DNA of 37,610 nt from an uncultured Flavobacteriales bacterium (GCA_938073745.1 CALJFR010000061.1:1-37610); one strand, 5' to 3'. Positions 18,756 to 27,198 are shown, counted from the first letter of the stretch. Notes: generated from the letters alone by a model not told the origin. Numbers and translations: made by a program.

Positions 18756-20252
18756 TTGAAACACTTAAATCTTATAATTTTTTCACTACTTATAAGTTCT
18801 GTTTCTTTTGCTCAAAAAAATCAGAAGAAAATAGAAATAATAAATGCAGATTTCACTTACGTTAATAATAAATCACACCCAGATTATTGGCGTCTGATTG
18901 GAAATGTTAATATAACTCACGATCAAACTGAAATGTTTTGTGATTCTGCTCATTATTTTTCAGAAAAAGAGAAGATTATCGCTTATGAAAATGTAAAAGT
19001 TAAAAAAGGTGACAGTATTAATATTAGCGGAGATATACTAAATTATGATGGAGAAAATAAAATTGCAATAATTTCAAAAAATGTTATTTTTATTAACAAA
19101 GAAAATATTTTAAATTCCCAAAGACTAATTTATAATCTTCAAAAAAAAATAATTAGTTTTAATTCATTAAGTGAAATTTCAAAAGGAAATCAAAAAATAT
19201 CAGCAAAAAAAGGCATCTATAACACTATAGAAAGAACATATCAATTTAATGACTCAGTAAACTATCATAATAATAATTATCATATAATAACTAACAACCT
19301 AAAATCTGAAGAAAAGAATCAAATAACTATATTAAATGGACCATCAAAGATATATTTTGATAACAAAGTTGTTTTTTGCGAAAAGGCCAACTTATATGAA
19401 AAAGAAAATAGAGCAGAGTTTTTCAAAAACACAGCTTTAAAAACAGAAAAATATATATTATTTGCCGATAGTTTATTTTTTGACAAAAAAAATAATAATC
19501 TAAAAGCAAAAAATAATGTCTTACTAGTAGATTCCATTAATAATTTTTTTATTGAAAGTAATAATGCTAAATATACAGGAGTTGAGAAAAAAATGATTTT
19601 TGACAAAAACCCATTACTAAATTTAGTTTCTAAAGAAGATACTCTATTTATAAAAGCAAATGAATTTCATAATCAAGAAATATTAAATAAAGAGACTTTA
19701 TGTGCTTTTAATAATGTTGAAATTTTAAATAATGAGATTAAAGGCAAATGTGATTCACTTACATTTTCAATTTCAGATTCTTTGATAAACATGTACGAGA
19801 AACCATTATTATGGATTGATGAGTATCAGATATCTGCAGATAGTATGAGCATTAATTATTATGGTAAAACAATTAAGAAGTTATTTTTAATTTCAAATCC
19901 TATTATTATTTCAGAGCAAGACTCTTCTCTATATAATCAAATAAAAGGAAAATACATGCAGGGAGATTTCTTAGAAAATAAGCTAAAAAACATAGATGTA
20001 TTAGGTAATGGACAAAGCATCTATTTTATTAAAGAAAACAAAGAAATTATTGGCATGAATTATATTGAATCATCAAATATTTATTTATCATTCAAAAAAA
20101 ATAGAATAGATAATATCAACTATAAAAAATCACCATACTCAATTACCACTCCATTAGAAGATATAATAGAAGAAAAAAAATATCTCAAAGGTTTTAATTG
20201 GAAAATAAAAGAAAAACCTGAAAGAAATGGAATATTTAATCAACAACTCTAA
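18756..20252 (+). CDS. OstA-like (LptA/LptD N-domain) envelope protein
   Basis: Secreted protein of 498 aa with repeated OstA-like beta segments, as in LptA and the N-terminal domain of LptD, which bridge LPS across the periplasm. Examples are INADFTYVNNKSHPDYWRLIGNVNITHDQTEM-type units and ISGDILNYDGENKIAIISKNV. The signal peptide LNLIIFSLLISSVSFAQ requires the TTG codon at 18756 as start; the next ATG lies well inside the mature protein. Bacteroidota usually carry such a gene next to purA. Role in LPS transport is a family-level inference. Its 3' end overlaps the convergent OmpA-family gene by 17 bases. Confidence 0.85.
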   Translation: MKHLNLIIFSLLISSVSFAQKNQKKIEIINADFTYVNNKSHPDYWRLIGNVNITHDQTEMFCDSAHYFSEKEKIIAYENVKVKKGDSINISGDILNYDGENKIAIISKNVIFINKENILNSQRLIYNLQKKIISFNSLSEISKGNQKISAKKGIYNTIERTYQFNDSVNYHNNNYHIITNNLKSEEKNQITILNGPSKIYFDNKVVFCEKANLYEKENRAEFFKNTALKTEKYILFADSLFFDKKNNNLKAKNNVLLVDSINNFFIESNNAKYTGVEKKMIFDKNPLLNLVSKEDTLFIKANEFHNQEILNKETLCAFNNVEILNNEIKGKCDSLTFSISDSLINMYEKPLLWIDEYQISADSMSINYYGKTIKKLFLISNPIIISEQDSSLYNQIKGKYMQGDFLENKLKNIDVLGNGQSIYFIKENKEIIGMNYIESSNIYLSFKKNRIDNINYKKSPYSITTPLEDIIEEKKYLKGFNWKIKEKPERNGIFNQQL

Positions 20253-21870
20253 AAGAAGTCCTTCTATTTAGAGAACGGCCTAACTCAGTATTATTTGTAG
20301 AGATTGGAACTTTATCCCCAAAACCTTTGAAAGAAATCTGGTCATTTTTAACAGATTTTGATACTAAATAATCATAAACTGATTGAGCTCTATTTTTAGA
20401 TAATAAGAGATTAGAATTAGAATTACCAATTGAATCTGTATGACCCTCAACTAATATGTTAATGTTATACTTAATAATATACTCAGCTAGCTGATCAAGC
20501 TCGAATAAAGAATCACTTATTAAATCATAGGAATTAGTAGAAAAAAGTACATTTTTTAAGATTATCTCCTCACCTGCTCTTGATTGTATAATTTCTAGTT
20601 CAATTTGATTTAGCTTATTAGCTTTAAAAATTTCAGGTAAATCAAAATAAAAAATATCATCTAATCCATATCCGTCATTTGTTGAAGCATAGTAGGCAGT
20701 AATACCATTAGAAGAAACAACTAATGAGTTTTGATTTAAATGATTATTAATTGGGTAACCAAGATTAACAGGAGAATTCCAACTATCATTTACATCATTT
20801 CTTTTTGAAAGAAATAAATCAAAGTCACCTAAACCAACATGACCATTTGAAGCGAAGTATAAATTTAAATTATCTGGATGAATATATGGTGACATTTCAT
20901 CCTTATCAGTGTTAATTTCAGGACCTGCATTAACTGGTCTAGAAAAACCATCATTATTGATTTTAGAAATCCAAATATCTGTACCACCATATCCTCCAGG
21001 GCGATTACTTACAAAATAAATATAATTTCTATCAGAAGAAAAGCAAGCTTGAGAATCCCAATATTTAGAATTAATATCTTTTCCTAGATTTACAAAATTT
21101 AAATTATTAATATCATTATATCCATAATAAAGATCACAACTTCCAAAACCATCACTTCTGTTGCAAGCAGTATATATTAATAAACTTTGATCACTAGAAA
21201 ATGATAATGCTCCTTCATTGCCAGAAGTATTAAGTGGTGATGGAAATGGAAGTGCTTTTTGCCATTCACCCTTAACTTTATTTGAATAATAAAAATCTTC
21301 TTGTGGTTTAGAATCACCATCTTCTACCCTTCTAGTAAAAATAATTTTATTATCATCGGAACTTATTGTAGGACCAATTTCTGACATATTAGAGTTTATG
21401 TTCCCTCCAAGATTTACTGGGTTAAAAACTACAGGATTATTGATTGAATTTATAGAAAATTTACAGCTTTTAATAAAACGTTTAATTTTACTATTACAAA
21501 AAGAAGAATCAAGCTTACAAACTGCATTATAATAATAAAGAGCTTCAGAATAAAAACCTTTTTTATAAAAATTATTTGCAACTTTTTCTATACCTTCATA
21601 ATCATCAATATTATTGACGTCATAAATTTCAAGCAATAATTCTGAAGATTTAAAAATATCATCTTCAATAAAATAAATATTTGAAAGCAAAAGATAAGGT
21701 TTATCCCAACTGTTGTTCTTTTCAATTATTTTAATTAAGATATCTTTTGATTTATCTAAATTATTCTTCTTGAAATATTTAAATGCTTTATCATAGTTTT
21801 TAAAGTCTTTTTTTTGACAATATAAAGAACTACTAAATAGAAAAATATAAATTATTAAAAAAAACCTCAT
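20236..21870 (-). CDS. TPR / beta-propeller (PD40) / OmpA-domain outer-membrane-associated protein, PorE-like
   Basis: Exported protein of 544 aa with a signal ending near SSSLYCQKK. Residues about 20-140 contain TPR-like helices. Residues about 150-410 form PD40/WD40-like propeller repeats with the recurring pattern PTISSDDNKIIFTR, LSFSSDQSLLIYT, ACFSSDRNYIYFVSNRPGGYGG and SPYIHPDNLNLYFASNG. The final ~110 residues are an OmpA peptidoglycan-binding domain with VEGHTDSIGN and LSKNRAQSVYDYL. This order resembles T9SS component PorE, but the carboxypeptidase-regulatory domain usually found between propeller and OmpA domain has no room here. The ATG overlaps the queE stop by one base. PorE identity is a hypothesis; the domain calls are firmer. 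Confidence 0.85.
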   Translation of the reverse strand: MRFFLIIYIFLFSSSLYCQKKDFKNYDKAFKYFKKNNLDKSKDILIKIIEKNNSWDKPYLLLSNIYFIEDDIFKSSELLLEIYDVNNIDDYEGIEKVANNFYKKGFYSEALYYYNAVCKLDSSFCNSKIKRFIKSCKFSINSINNPVVFNPVNLGGNINSNMSEIGPTISSDDNKIIFTRRVEDGDSKPQEDFYYSNKVKGEWQKALPFPSPLNTSGNEGALSFSSDQSLLIYTACNRSDGFGSCDLYYGYNDINNLNFVNLGKDINSKYWDSQACFSSDRNYIYFVSNRPGGYGGTDIWISKINNDGFSRPVNAGPEINTDKDEMSPYIHPDNLNLYFASNGHVGLGDFDLFLSKRNDVNDSWNSPVNLGYPINNHLNQNSLVVSSNGITAYYASTNDGYGLDDIFYFDLPEIFKANKLNQIELEIIQSRAGEEIILKNVLFSTNSYDLISDSLFELDQLAEYIIKYNINILVEGHTDSIGNSNSNLLLSKNRAQSVYDYLVSKSVKNDQISFKGFGDKVPISTNNTELGRSLNRRTSFRVVD

Positions 21871-22502
21871 TATGGAATATTCATATATTTATGCGCCTGT
21901 AGAGATATAGTCCATTCAGGATTTTTTGTTACAAAATCAATGATAACAGGTAAAATTGAATCTTTTTTACTCCACTCAGGCTGAAGATACAATTTGCAAG
22001 ATGGTTTGACATTTTCTTTGTGTTTAACAGCCCATTTAAAATCATTTTTATTAGATATTATAACCTTTAGTTCATCAGTTAAACTATAGATATTATTCAA
22101 TGGCTTCATTGTCTTTTTGGGTGATAAGCAAATCCAATTAAATGATCCAGATAAGGGGTATGCTCCAGATGTCTCAAGATGAACTTGTATATTTTTTTCA
22201 AGTAATTTTTTGGTTATATATTCCATATCCCACATCAAAGGCTCACCTCCAGTGATAACAACAGTTTTCACCTTAGTTTCAATAATTGATTGAATTATAT
22301 AATCTACACTAATTAAAGGATGTAAATTAGGGTCCCAACTTTCTTTTACATCACACCAGTGACAACCAACATCACATCCTCCTATTCTTAAAAAATATGA
22401 AGATTTTCCTGAAAAATAACCCTCGCCTTGAATAGTTAAAAATGATTCCATTACAGGTAAAACTATACCATTTTCAAGGTCAATATTATTGTCATTATTC
22501 AT
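21870..22502 (-). CDS. queE: 7-carboxy-7-deazaguanine synthase
   Basis: Radical SAM enzyme that contracts 6-carboxytetrahydropterin to 7-carboxy-7-deazaguanine in preQ0/queuosine synthesis. The 4Fe-4S cluster motif is CDVGCHWC (CX3CX2C) preceded by QGEGYFSGKSSYFLRIGG. VVITGGEPLMW is the SAM-binding GGEP motif. C-terminal LYLQPEWSKKD and the final AHKYMNIP fit the family; 210 aa is a normal length. No other queuosine gene is in the window. It is divergent from FTCD with about 70 bases between starts, and translationally coupled to the OmpA-family gene. Confidence 0.96.
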   Translation of the reverse strand: MNNDNNIDLENGIVLPVMESFLTIQGEGYFSGKSSYFLRIGGCDVGCHWCDVKESWDPNLHPLISVDYIIQSIIETKVKTVVITGGEPLMWDMEYITKKLLEKNIQVHLETSGAYPLSGSFNWICLSPKKTMKPLNNIYSLTDELKVIISNKNDFKWAVKHKENVKPSCKLYLQPEWSKKDSILPVIIDFVTKNPEWTISLQAHKYMNIP

Positions 22503-22507
22503 TGTTA

Positions 22508-22515
22508 CAAAAATA
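22508..22515 (-). promoter_or_regulatory. Bacteroidota promoter for queE (-7 element)
   Basis: Minus-strand TATTTTTG matches TAnnTTTG, with a -33 TTTG (plus-strand CAAA at 22534-22537) 18 bases upstream. Only 5 bases separate the element from the ATG, so the transcript may be leaderless or nearly so. Confidence 0.6.
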
Positions 22516-22545
22516 GATTATTTCAATTGATAACAAATAGAATAT

Positions 22546-22553
22546 TATCTTTG
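22546..22553 (+). promoter_or_regulatory. Bacteroidota promoter for FTCD gene (-7 element)
   Basis: TATCTTTG matches TAnnTTTG, with TTG at 22527-22529 16 bases upstream as a possible -33 element. The element ends 18 bases before the ATG at 22572. The TTG taken as a start codon in the ORF track is this -33 element. Confidence 0.55.
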
Positions 22554-22571
22554 TTAATCAAATTAAAAGAA

Positions 22572-24269
22572 ATGAAACAGTTAATAGAATGTGTCCCAAA
22601 TATTTCAGAGGGAATAGATATAAAAAAAATAAATGAAATAGCAAATGTTGTTGAAACAGTTAAAGGTGTTAAACTGCTTAATGTCGACCCAGGAAAGGCA
22701 ACTAACAGAACGGTTATAACATTTGTTGGTGAACCAAAAGAAGTTGTGGAAGCTGCATTTCTATTAATAAAAAAGGCAAAAAACTTAATTGATATGAGTG
22801 AACACAAAGGTGAACATCCAAGAATGGGTGCAACTGATGTATGTCCATTAGTTCCAATTTCAAACATATCTATGGAAGATGTAGTCAAATGGGCTCATAT
22901 TTTAGCCAAAAAAGTAGGAGATGAATTAAACATTCCTATATATTGTTATGAAAATGCAGCTTTTTCAGAAGAAAGAAAAAATCTCGCAAACTGCAGATCT
23001 GGAGAATATGAAGGTTTAGAGAAAAAAATAGTACATAAAAACTGGAAACCAGATTTTGGTCCTTCTAAATTTACAGATTCAATAAAAAAATCTGGTGCTA
23101 CTGCAATTTCAGCAAGAGACTTTCTAGTAGCTTACAATATCAATCTTAATACTACTTCAACAAGAAAAGCTAATGCAGTTGCATTTGACATAAGAGAAGC
23201 TGGAAGGATTAAAAGAGAAGGAAATGTATTATCAGGAAAAATCATAAAAGATAATGAAGGAAACCCACTAAGAACACCTGGAATATTTAAATCTGTTAAA
23301 GGAATTGGTTGGTACATTAAAGAATATGGAATTGCACAGATTTCATATAATTTAACTGATATTAAATCCTCTCCACTACATGAAGTTTTTGACAAAACTT
23401 GTGAAAAAGCAAGCTCAAGAGGATTAAGAGTAACCGGATCTGAACTAATAGGACTTGTTCCTAAAAAAGTACTTGTTGATGCAGGAAAGTTTTTTTTACT
23501 AAAACAAAAAAGATCAATAGGTATTAGTGAAAAAGAAATTATAAATATTGCCATTAAATCACTAGGCCTAAATGAATTATCTCCATTTAAGATGGAGGAA
23601 AGAATAATTGAATTTATGATAGAGGATAATACTAATGACAAGTTAATAGATTTATCATTAAAAGATTTTTCCTTTCAAACAGCTAGTGAATCTCCCGCTC
23701 CTGGAGGTGGATCAATATCAGCTTATTGTGGTGCTATGGGTGCAGCATTAGCTACTATGGTTGCAAACCTATCTGCAAATAAACGAGGATGGGACGAGAG
23801 ATGGGAAGAATTTTCACAATGGGCAGAAAAAGGATTTGAATTTCAAGAACAGCTTCTATTATTAGTTGACGAAGATACAAATGCATTTAATCAAATAATG
23901 GAATCTTTTAAACTTCCAAAAGAAAATAAAGAAGATATTAATAATAGAAATATAGCTATTCAGAAAGCAACAAAAAATGCAATTTTAACACCATTTAAAG
24001 TTATGGAAATTGGATTGTTATTGATGGATGTAATAAAGAGAATGGCAGAAATAGGTAATCCAAATTCAATAACTGATGCATGTGTTGCTGGTTTATGTAC
24101 AAGAACAGCTATAAGGGGTGCTTTCTTAAATGTAAAAATTAATTGTTTAGATTATGATGACAAGGACTTTATAAATAAAATTGAATTTGATGGAAATGAA
24201 ATTTTAAATAAAGCCATCAAGTATGAAGAAGATATTATAAAAATTACAAATAAAGTTATGAATTCTTAA
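22572..24269 (+). CDS. Bifunctional glutamate formimidoyltransferase / formimidoyl-THF cyclodeaminase
   Basis: Two-domain FTCD enzyme, 565 aa from the ATG at 22572. The N-terminal transferase (about residues 1-300) starts MKQLIECVPNISEG and holds MSEHKGEHPRMGATDVCPLVP with the catalytic His. It moves the formimino group from formiminoglutamate to tetrahydrofolate. The C-terminal cyclodeaminase (about 355-560), with SPAPGGGSISAYCGAMGAAL, then releases ammonia to give methenyl-THF. This ends histidine degradation, but no hutH, hutU or hutI gene is nearby. I prefer 22572 to 22527 because the longer form starts with TTG inside the predicted promoter and adds 15 residues before the conserved N-terminus. 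It overlaps lpxB tail-to-tail by 14 bases. Confidence 0.95.
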   Translation: MKQLIECVPNISEGIDIKKINEIANVVETVKGVKLLNVDPGKATNRTVITFVGEPKEVVEAAFLLIKKAKNLIDMSEHKGEHPRMGATDVCPLVPISNISMEDVVKWAHILAKKVGDELNIPIYCYENAAFSEERKNLANCRSGEYEGLEKKIVHKNWKPDFGPSKFTDSIKKSGATAISARDFLVAYNINLNTTSTRKANAVAFDIREAGRIKREGNVLSGKIIKDNEGNPLRTPGIFKSVKGIGWYIKEYGIAQISYNLTDIKSSPLHEVFDKTCEKASSRGLRVTGSELIGLVPKKVLVDAGKFFLLKQKRSIGISEKEIINIAIKSLGLNELSPFKMEERIIEFMIEDNTNDKLIDLSLKDFSFQTASESPAPGGGSISAYCGAMGAALATMVANLSANKRGWDERWEEFSQWAEKGFEFQEQLLLLVDEDTNAFNQIMESFKLPKENKEDINNRNIAIQKATKNAILTPFKVMEIGLLLMDVIKRMAEIGNPNSITDACVAGLCTRTAIRGAFLNVKINCLDYDDKDFINKIEFDGNEILNKAIKYEEDIIKITNKVMNS

Positions 24270-25347
24270 TGCTGAAAATTTCTTTAGCAATCGCTTCAGA
24301 GACTTTTTGTTTAGTACTTAAAAGACTTTTAAGTGTTTTGTAGTCAGATTTAATTTCTTTTATATTTTCATCTTTTAGTATATGATCTAAATTTTTTCTT
24401 AAGTTATCCACTGTTAATTTAGATTGTATCAGTTCCACTACTGATTCTTTATCCAATAAGATATTAACTAGACTGATGTATTTAATTTTTACTAAATATT
24501 TTGCAATTAAGTAGGAAGGATTCGATGTTTTATAACAAACTATTTGTGGCACATTCATTAATGCGGTTTCTAAAGTTGCAGTTCCTGAAGTAACTAAAGC
24601 AGCTTTAGAAACAGATAAAATTTCAAGAGATTTACCATAAATCAAATCAACATTTTCATATTTATCAATGTATGTATTGTAATAATCAATATTAAAACTA
24701 TCAGTAGCAGAAATTACAAAATTATAGTCAGGAAAAAATTTAACAACTTCAAGCATTACAGGTAGAACTAATGAGATTTCCTGTTCTCTACTACCTGGAA
24801 ATAAAGAAATAACAGGTTTTTTATTATAATCAAAATTAAATTTCTTACTATCAATATCCTCAAATACAGGATTGCCTAAATATTCTACATTCAAATTAAA
24901 ATCTTTATAATATTCTTGTTCAAATGGAAAAATCACAAACATGCGATTAACATATTTTCTGATTTTATTAATTCTACTTTTTTTCCAAGCCCAAATTTTA
25001 GGAGAAATATAATAGTAGGTTGAAATTTTATTTTTGTGAGCGAATTCAGCAATCCTTAAATTAAAACCTGGATAATCAACAAGTAAAACAAGATCTGGAG
25101 AAAATTGCAAAATATCATCTTTACATTCATTTATTAAATTATAAATCTTTTTAAAGTTTTTAAAAACTTCCCAAAAACCCATATAACTTACTTCATCAAT
25201 ATGCCTATGCAAATGCATTCCTTGAGATTTTAAATTATCACCTCCCCAACCACGAATCACTACATTTTTATCTTTTTTTAGTTCTTTAACAATCTTAGCA
25301 GCATGTTGATCTCCTGATTTTTCGCCTGAAATAAGATAAATCTTCAT
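24256..25347 (-). CDS. lpxB: Lipid-A-disaccharide synthase
   Basis: GT-B glycosyltransferase (family GT19) that joins UDP-2,3-diacylglucosamine and lipid X to make the lipid A disaccharide at the inner membrane. Length 363 aa is typical. Diagnostic segments are ISGEKSGDQHAAKIVKEL at the N-terminus, YYISPKIWAWKKSRI in the middle, FPGSREQEISLVLPVML in the nucleotide-binding half, and TSGTATLETALMNVPQIVCYK near the donor site. Its ATG touches the stop of the small membrane protein gene by one base, making surE - small membrane protein - lpxB a likely operon. Confidence 0.96.
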   Translation of the reverse strand: MKIYLISGEKSGDQHAAKIVKELKKDKNVVIRGWGGDNLKSQGMHLHRHIDEVSYMGFWEVFKNFKKIYNLINECKDDILQFSPDLVLLVDYPGFNLRIAEFAHKNKISTYYYISPKIWAWKKSRINKIRKYVNRMFVIFPFEQEYYKDFNLNVEYLGNPVFEDIDSKKFNFDYNKKPVISLFPGSREQEISLVLPVMLEVVKFFPDYNFVISATDSFNIDYYNTYIDKYENVDLIYGKSLEILSVSKAALVTSGTATLETALMNVPQIVCYKTSNPSYLIAKYLVKIKYISLVNILLDKESVVELIQSKLTVDNLRKNLDHILKDENIKEIKSDYKTLKSLLSTKQKVSEAIAKEIFSIKNS

Positions 25348-25625
25348 TAAATAAATTTTAAATAAACAATAAGGAAACCATAAAGAATTGTAGCACCTAA
25401 AATTCCTCTTGCTGCAGCATCTCTATTTGTTTTGATTTTCATAAAAAAAATCAATAAATTGACAAGAAGACTTAAACTTATTATATGAGGAAGTTTATTA
25501 CTTTCTAAAACTTTATTAATCATATAAAACAAATCAAGTTCCATTATGAAGAGCACATAAATTGAAAATGCAATAAATGGAGATATAATCCCAACAACAA
25601 ATCCAATTAAGTTCTGTTTATTCAT
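25347..25625 (-). CDS. Small inner-membrane protein between surE and lpxB
   Basis: 92-aa hydrophobic protein with three likely membrane helices: LIGFVVGIISPFIAFSIYVLFI, IISLSLLVNLLIFFM and GILGATILYGFLIVYL. A short basic loop (KIKTNRDAAARG) lies between the last two. I do not assign a named family. The start overlaps the surE end by 8 bases and its stop overlaps the lpxB start by one, so it is translated with both. Position suggests a role in lipid A or envelope metabolism, but no catalytic motif supports a function. Confidence 0.8.
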   Translation of the reverse strand: MNKQNLIGFVVGIISPFIAFSIYVLFIMELDLFYMINKVLESNKLPHIISLSLLVNLLIFFMKIKTNRDAAARGILGATILYGFLIVYLKFI

Positions 25626-26385
25626 TAAAAATATTTTCTATATCATTAATTTGATCAAAATAAGTTAGGTCATGGCGAATTGGAACAATACTCACAAAGT
25701 TCTTATCCAGTATATTTTGATCTGCTTGTTCTGATTCGTCTTCATTAATAAATTTACCTGTTAACCAAAAATATTTATTTCCTGAAGGATCTAATCGTTC
25801 ATCAAATTCTTCGATCCACTTTCCTTTTGATTGATGAGCAACCTTAATTCCTTTAATATCACTTTCTAGATTATACTTAGGAAAATTAACATTCAAACAT
25901 CTATTAAGTTTTGAGCTAAGCAGCTTGTTAGCTATACTAAGAATATAGTTATCGGTATGAGAAAAAGCAGCATTCATATCATGATCTAACAAAGAAAATC
26001 CAATTGATGGAATATTATGAATAGAAGCTTCGATAGCAGCTCCCATTGTTCCTGAATATATCACGTTAATTGACGCATTAGAACCGTGATTAATTCCAGA
26101 CACACACAAATCAGGTTTTCTATCTAAAATTTTAGATAATGCTAATTTTATACAATCAACAGGAGTACCACTACAAGAAAATTCTAATTGTTTTCCATTA
26201 TCAATTTTCACCTTCTTACATCTGAACGGTTTATTTATTGTAATTGCATGACTTTGAGCAGACTGAGGACTATCAGGTGCAACAACTACTACCTTACCAA
26301 TAGTATTCATTAATTTAATTAAATGACGCAGTCCAGGAGCATGGATACCATCATCATTTGTAATAAGAATTAAGGGTAAATTCAT
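25618..26385 (-). CDS. surE: 5'/3'-nucleotidase SurE
   Basis: Metal-dependent nucleoside monophosphate phosphatase, 255 aa. The N-terminal metal site is LITNDDGIHAPG, with further family blocks SPQSAQSHAITI, CSGTPVDCIKLAL, VSGINHGSNAS and YSGTMGAAIEA. Nucleotides are the usual substrates; it can act in stationary-phase survival or nucleotide salvage. It is first in the surE-lpxB group and divergent from the YugP-type peptidase. A -7 element lies 13 bases upstream of the ATG. Confidence 0.96.
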   Translation of the reverse strand: MNLPLILITNDDGIHAPGLRHLIKLMNTIGKVVVVAPDSPQSAQSHAITINKPFRCKKVKIDNGKQLEFSCSGTPVDCIKLALSKILDRKPDLCVSGINHGSNASINVIYSGTMGAAIEASIHNIPSIGFSLLDHDMNAAFSHTDNYILSIANKLLSSKLNRCLNVNFPKYNLESDIKGIKVAHQSKGKWIEEFDERLDPSGNKYFWLTGKFINEDESEQADQNILDKNFVSIVPIRHDLTYFDQINDIENIFNE

Positions 26386-26398
26386 AGATATTTTTTAA

Positions 26399-26406
26399 CA
26401 AAACTA
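26399..26406 (-). promoter_or_regulatory. Bacteroidota -7 promoter element for surE operon
   Basis: Minus-strand TAGTTTTG matches TAnnTTTG, 13 bases before the surE ATG. No -33 TTG is visible at the expected distance. Confidence 0.45.
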
Positions 26407-26441
26407 ATATAATTAAGTTGTTCTAAAAATATGATTTTTAC

Positions 26442-26449
26442 TAATTTTG
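26442..26449 (+). promoter_or_regulatory. Bacteroidota promoter for YugP-type peptidase (-7 element)
   Basis: TAATTTTG matches TAnnTTTG, with TTG at 26418-26420 21 bases upstream as -33 element. The expected start site falls within the A17 run at 26451-26467, and the ORF-track ATG at 26431 lies between the two promoter elements. Confidence 0.6.
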
Positions 26450-26450
26450 T

Positions 26451-26467
26451 AAAAAAAAAAAAAAAAA
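26451..26467 (+). repeat. A17 homopolymer leading into a start codon
   Basis: Seventeen consecutive A residues end with the A of the ATG at 26467. The tract begins 2 bases after the promoter -7 element, so it would form nearly the whole 5' leader of the peptidase mRNA. Confidence 0.9.
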
Positions 26468-27147
26468 TGATTTGGATAATAATGATTCTGTTTATGGTTG
26501 TTGGTGGATTTGTCAGTAACCGTCTTAAAAATAAATTTAAGAAATATAGCAAAATAGCTACTAGCTCGGGGCTAAGTGGAAAAGAAATTGCTCAAAAAAT
26601 GCTTGAAGATCACAACATTAATAATGTAAGAATAATCTCTGTAGCTGGTAAATTAACCGATCATTACAACCCCCAAGACAGAACTATTAATTTAAGTGCG
26701 GATGTTTATAATGGCAGACATGTTTCAGCAGCAGCAGTTGCTGCTCATGAGTGTGGTCATGCGATTCAGCATGCTACTTCTTATCAATGGCTACAAATGA
26801 GATCACAAATGGTTCCAATGGTAAGTTTTAGCAGTAAATTAATGAATATTATCATGATTCTAGGGTTAATTGGTGCTGGTGTCCTAAAAATGTTTCCTTT
26901 CGCAACTATAATTTTAGTTTTTGTGATATTACAAGCTGTTGTTACACTTTTTACATTAGTTACCCTTCCAGTTGAATTTGATGCAAGCAGAAGGGCTTTA
27001 ATATGGCTTAAAAGCGCTAACATAAGCACTCCACAAGAAGTTAATTTTGCAGAAGATGCGCTTAAATGGGCAGCAAGTACATATGTTGTTGCCGCATTAG
27101 CTGCAGCTGCCTATTTACTATATTATGTTGCTCTGCTTAAGGAATAA
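26467..27147 (+). CDS. YugP-type membrane zinc metallopeptidase
   Basis: Membrane peptidase of the YugP/neutral zinc metallopeptidase 2 family, 226 aa from the ATG at 26467. An N-terminal membrane helix (MIWIIMILFMVVGGFV) is followed by KKYSKIATSSGLSGKEIAQKML, the family segment LTDHYNPQDRTINLS, and the zinc-binding HECGH within AAHECGHAIQHA. Two further membrane segments lie in the middle (MIILGLIGAGVL and TIILVFVILQAVVTLF), and one at the C-terminus (VVAALAAAAYLLYYVALL). I reject the ATG at 26431 because it lies within the predicted promoter and would encode a poly-Lys insert. Substrates are unknown. A strong terminator follows. Confidence 0.92.
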   Translation: MIWIIMILFMVVGGFVSNRLKNKFKKYSKIATSSGLSGKEIAQKMLEDHNINNVRIISVAGKLTDHYNPQDRTINLSADVYNGRHVSAAAVAAHECGHAIQHATSYQWLQMRSQMVPMVSFSSKLMNIIMILGLIGAGVLKMFPFATIILVFVILQAVVTLFTLVTLPVEFDASRRALIWLKSANISTPQEVNFAEDALKWAASTYVVAALAAAAYLLYYVALLKE

Positions 27148-27154
27148 TAAAAAA

Positions 27155-27178
27155 AAAAGCCCTATTTCTAGGGCTTTT
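27155..27178. terminator. Bidirectional intrinsic terminator
   Basis: A perfect 10-bp stem, AAAAGCCCTA (27155-27164) with TAGGGCTTTT (27169-27178), closes a TTTC loop. Flanking A and T runs let it work for the peptidase gene on the plus strand and the 65-aa gene on the minus strand. Confidence 0.9.
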
Positions 27179-27198
27179 AATTAAATATCAAATTGATA

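Noticed and set aside
23132-23641. 169-aa minus-strand ORF inside the FTCD gene
   Set aside because: Shadow of the conserved transferase domain on the opposite strand; no promoter or motif.
26431-26466. ATG at 26431 as start of the YugP-type peptidase
   Set aside because: It lies between the -33 and -7 elements of a good promoter and would add a poly-Lys stretch from the A tract.
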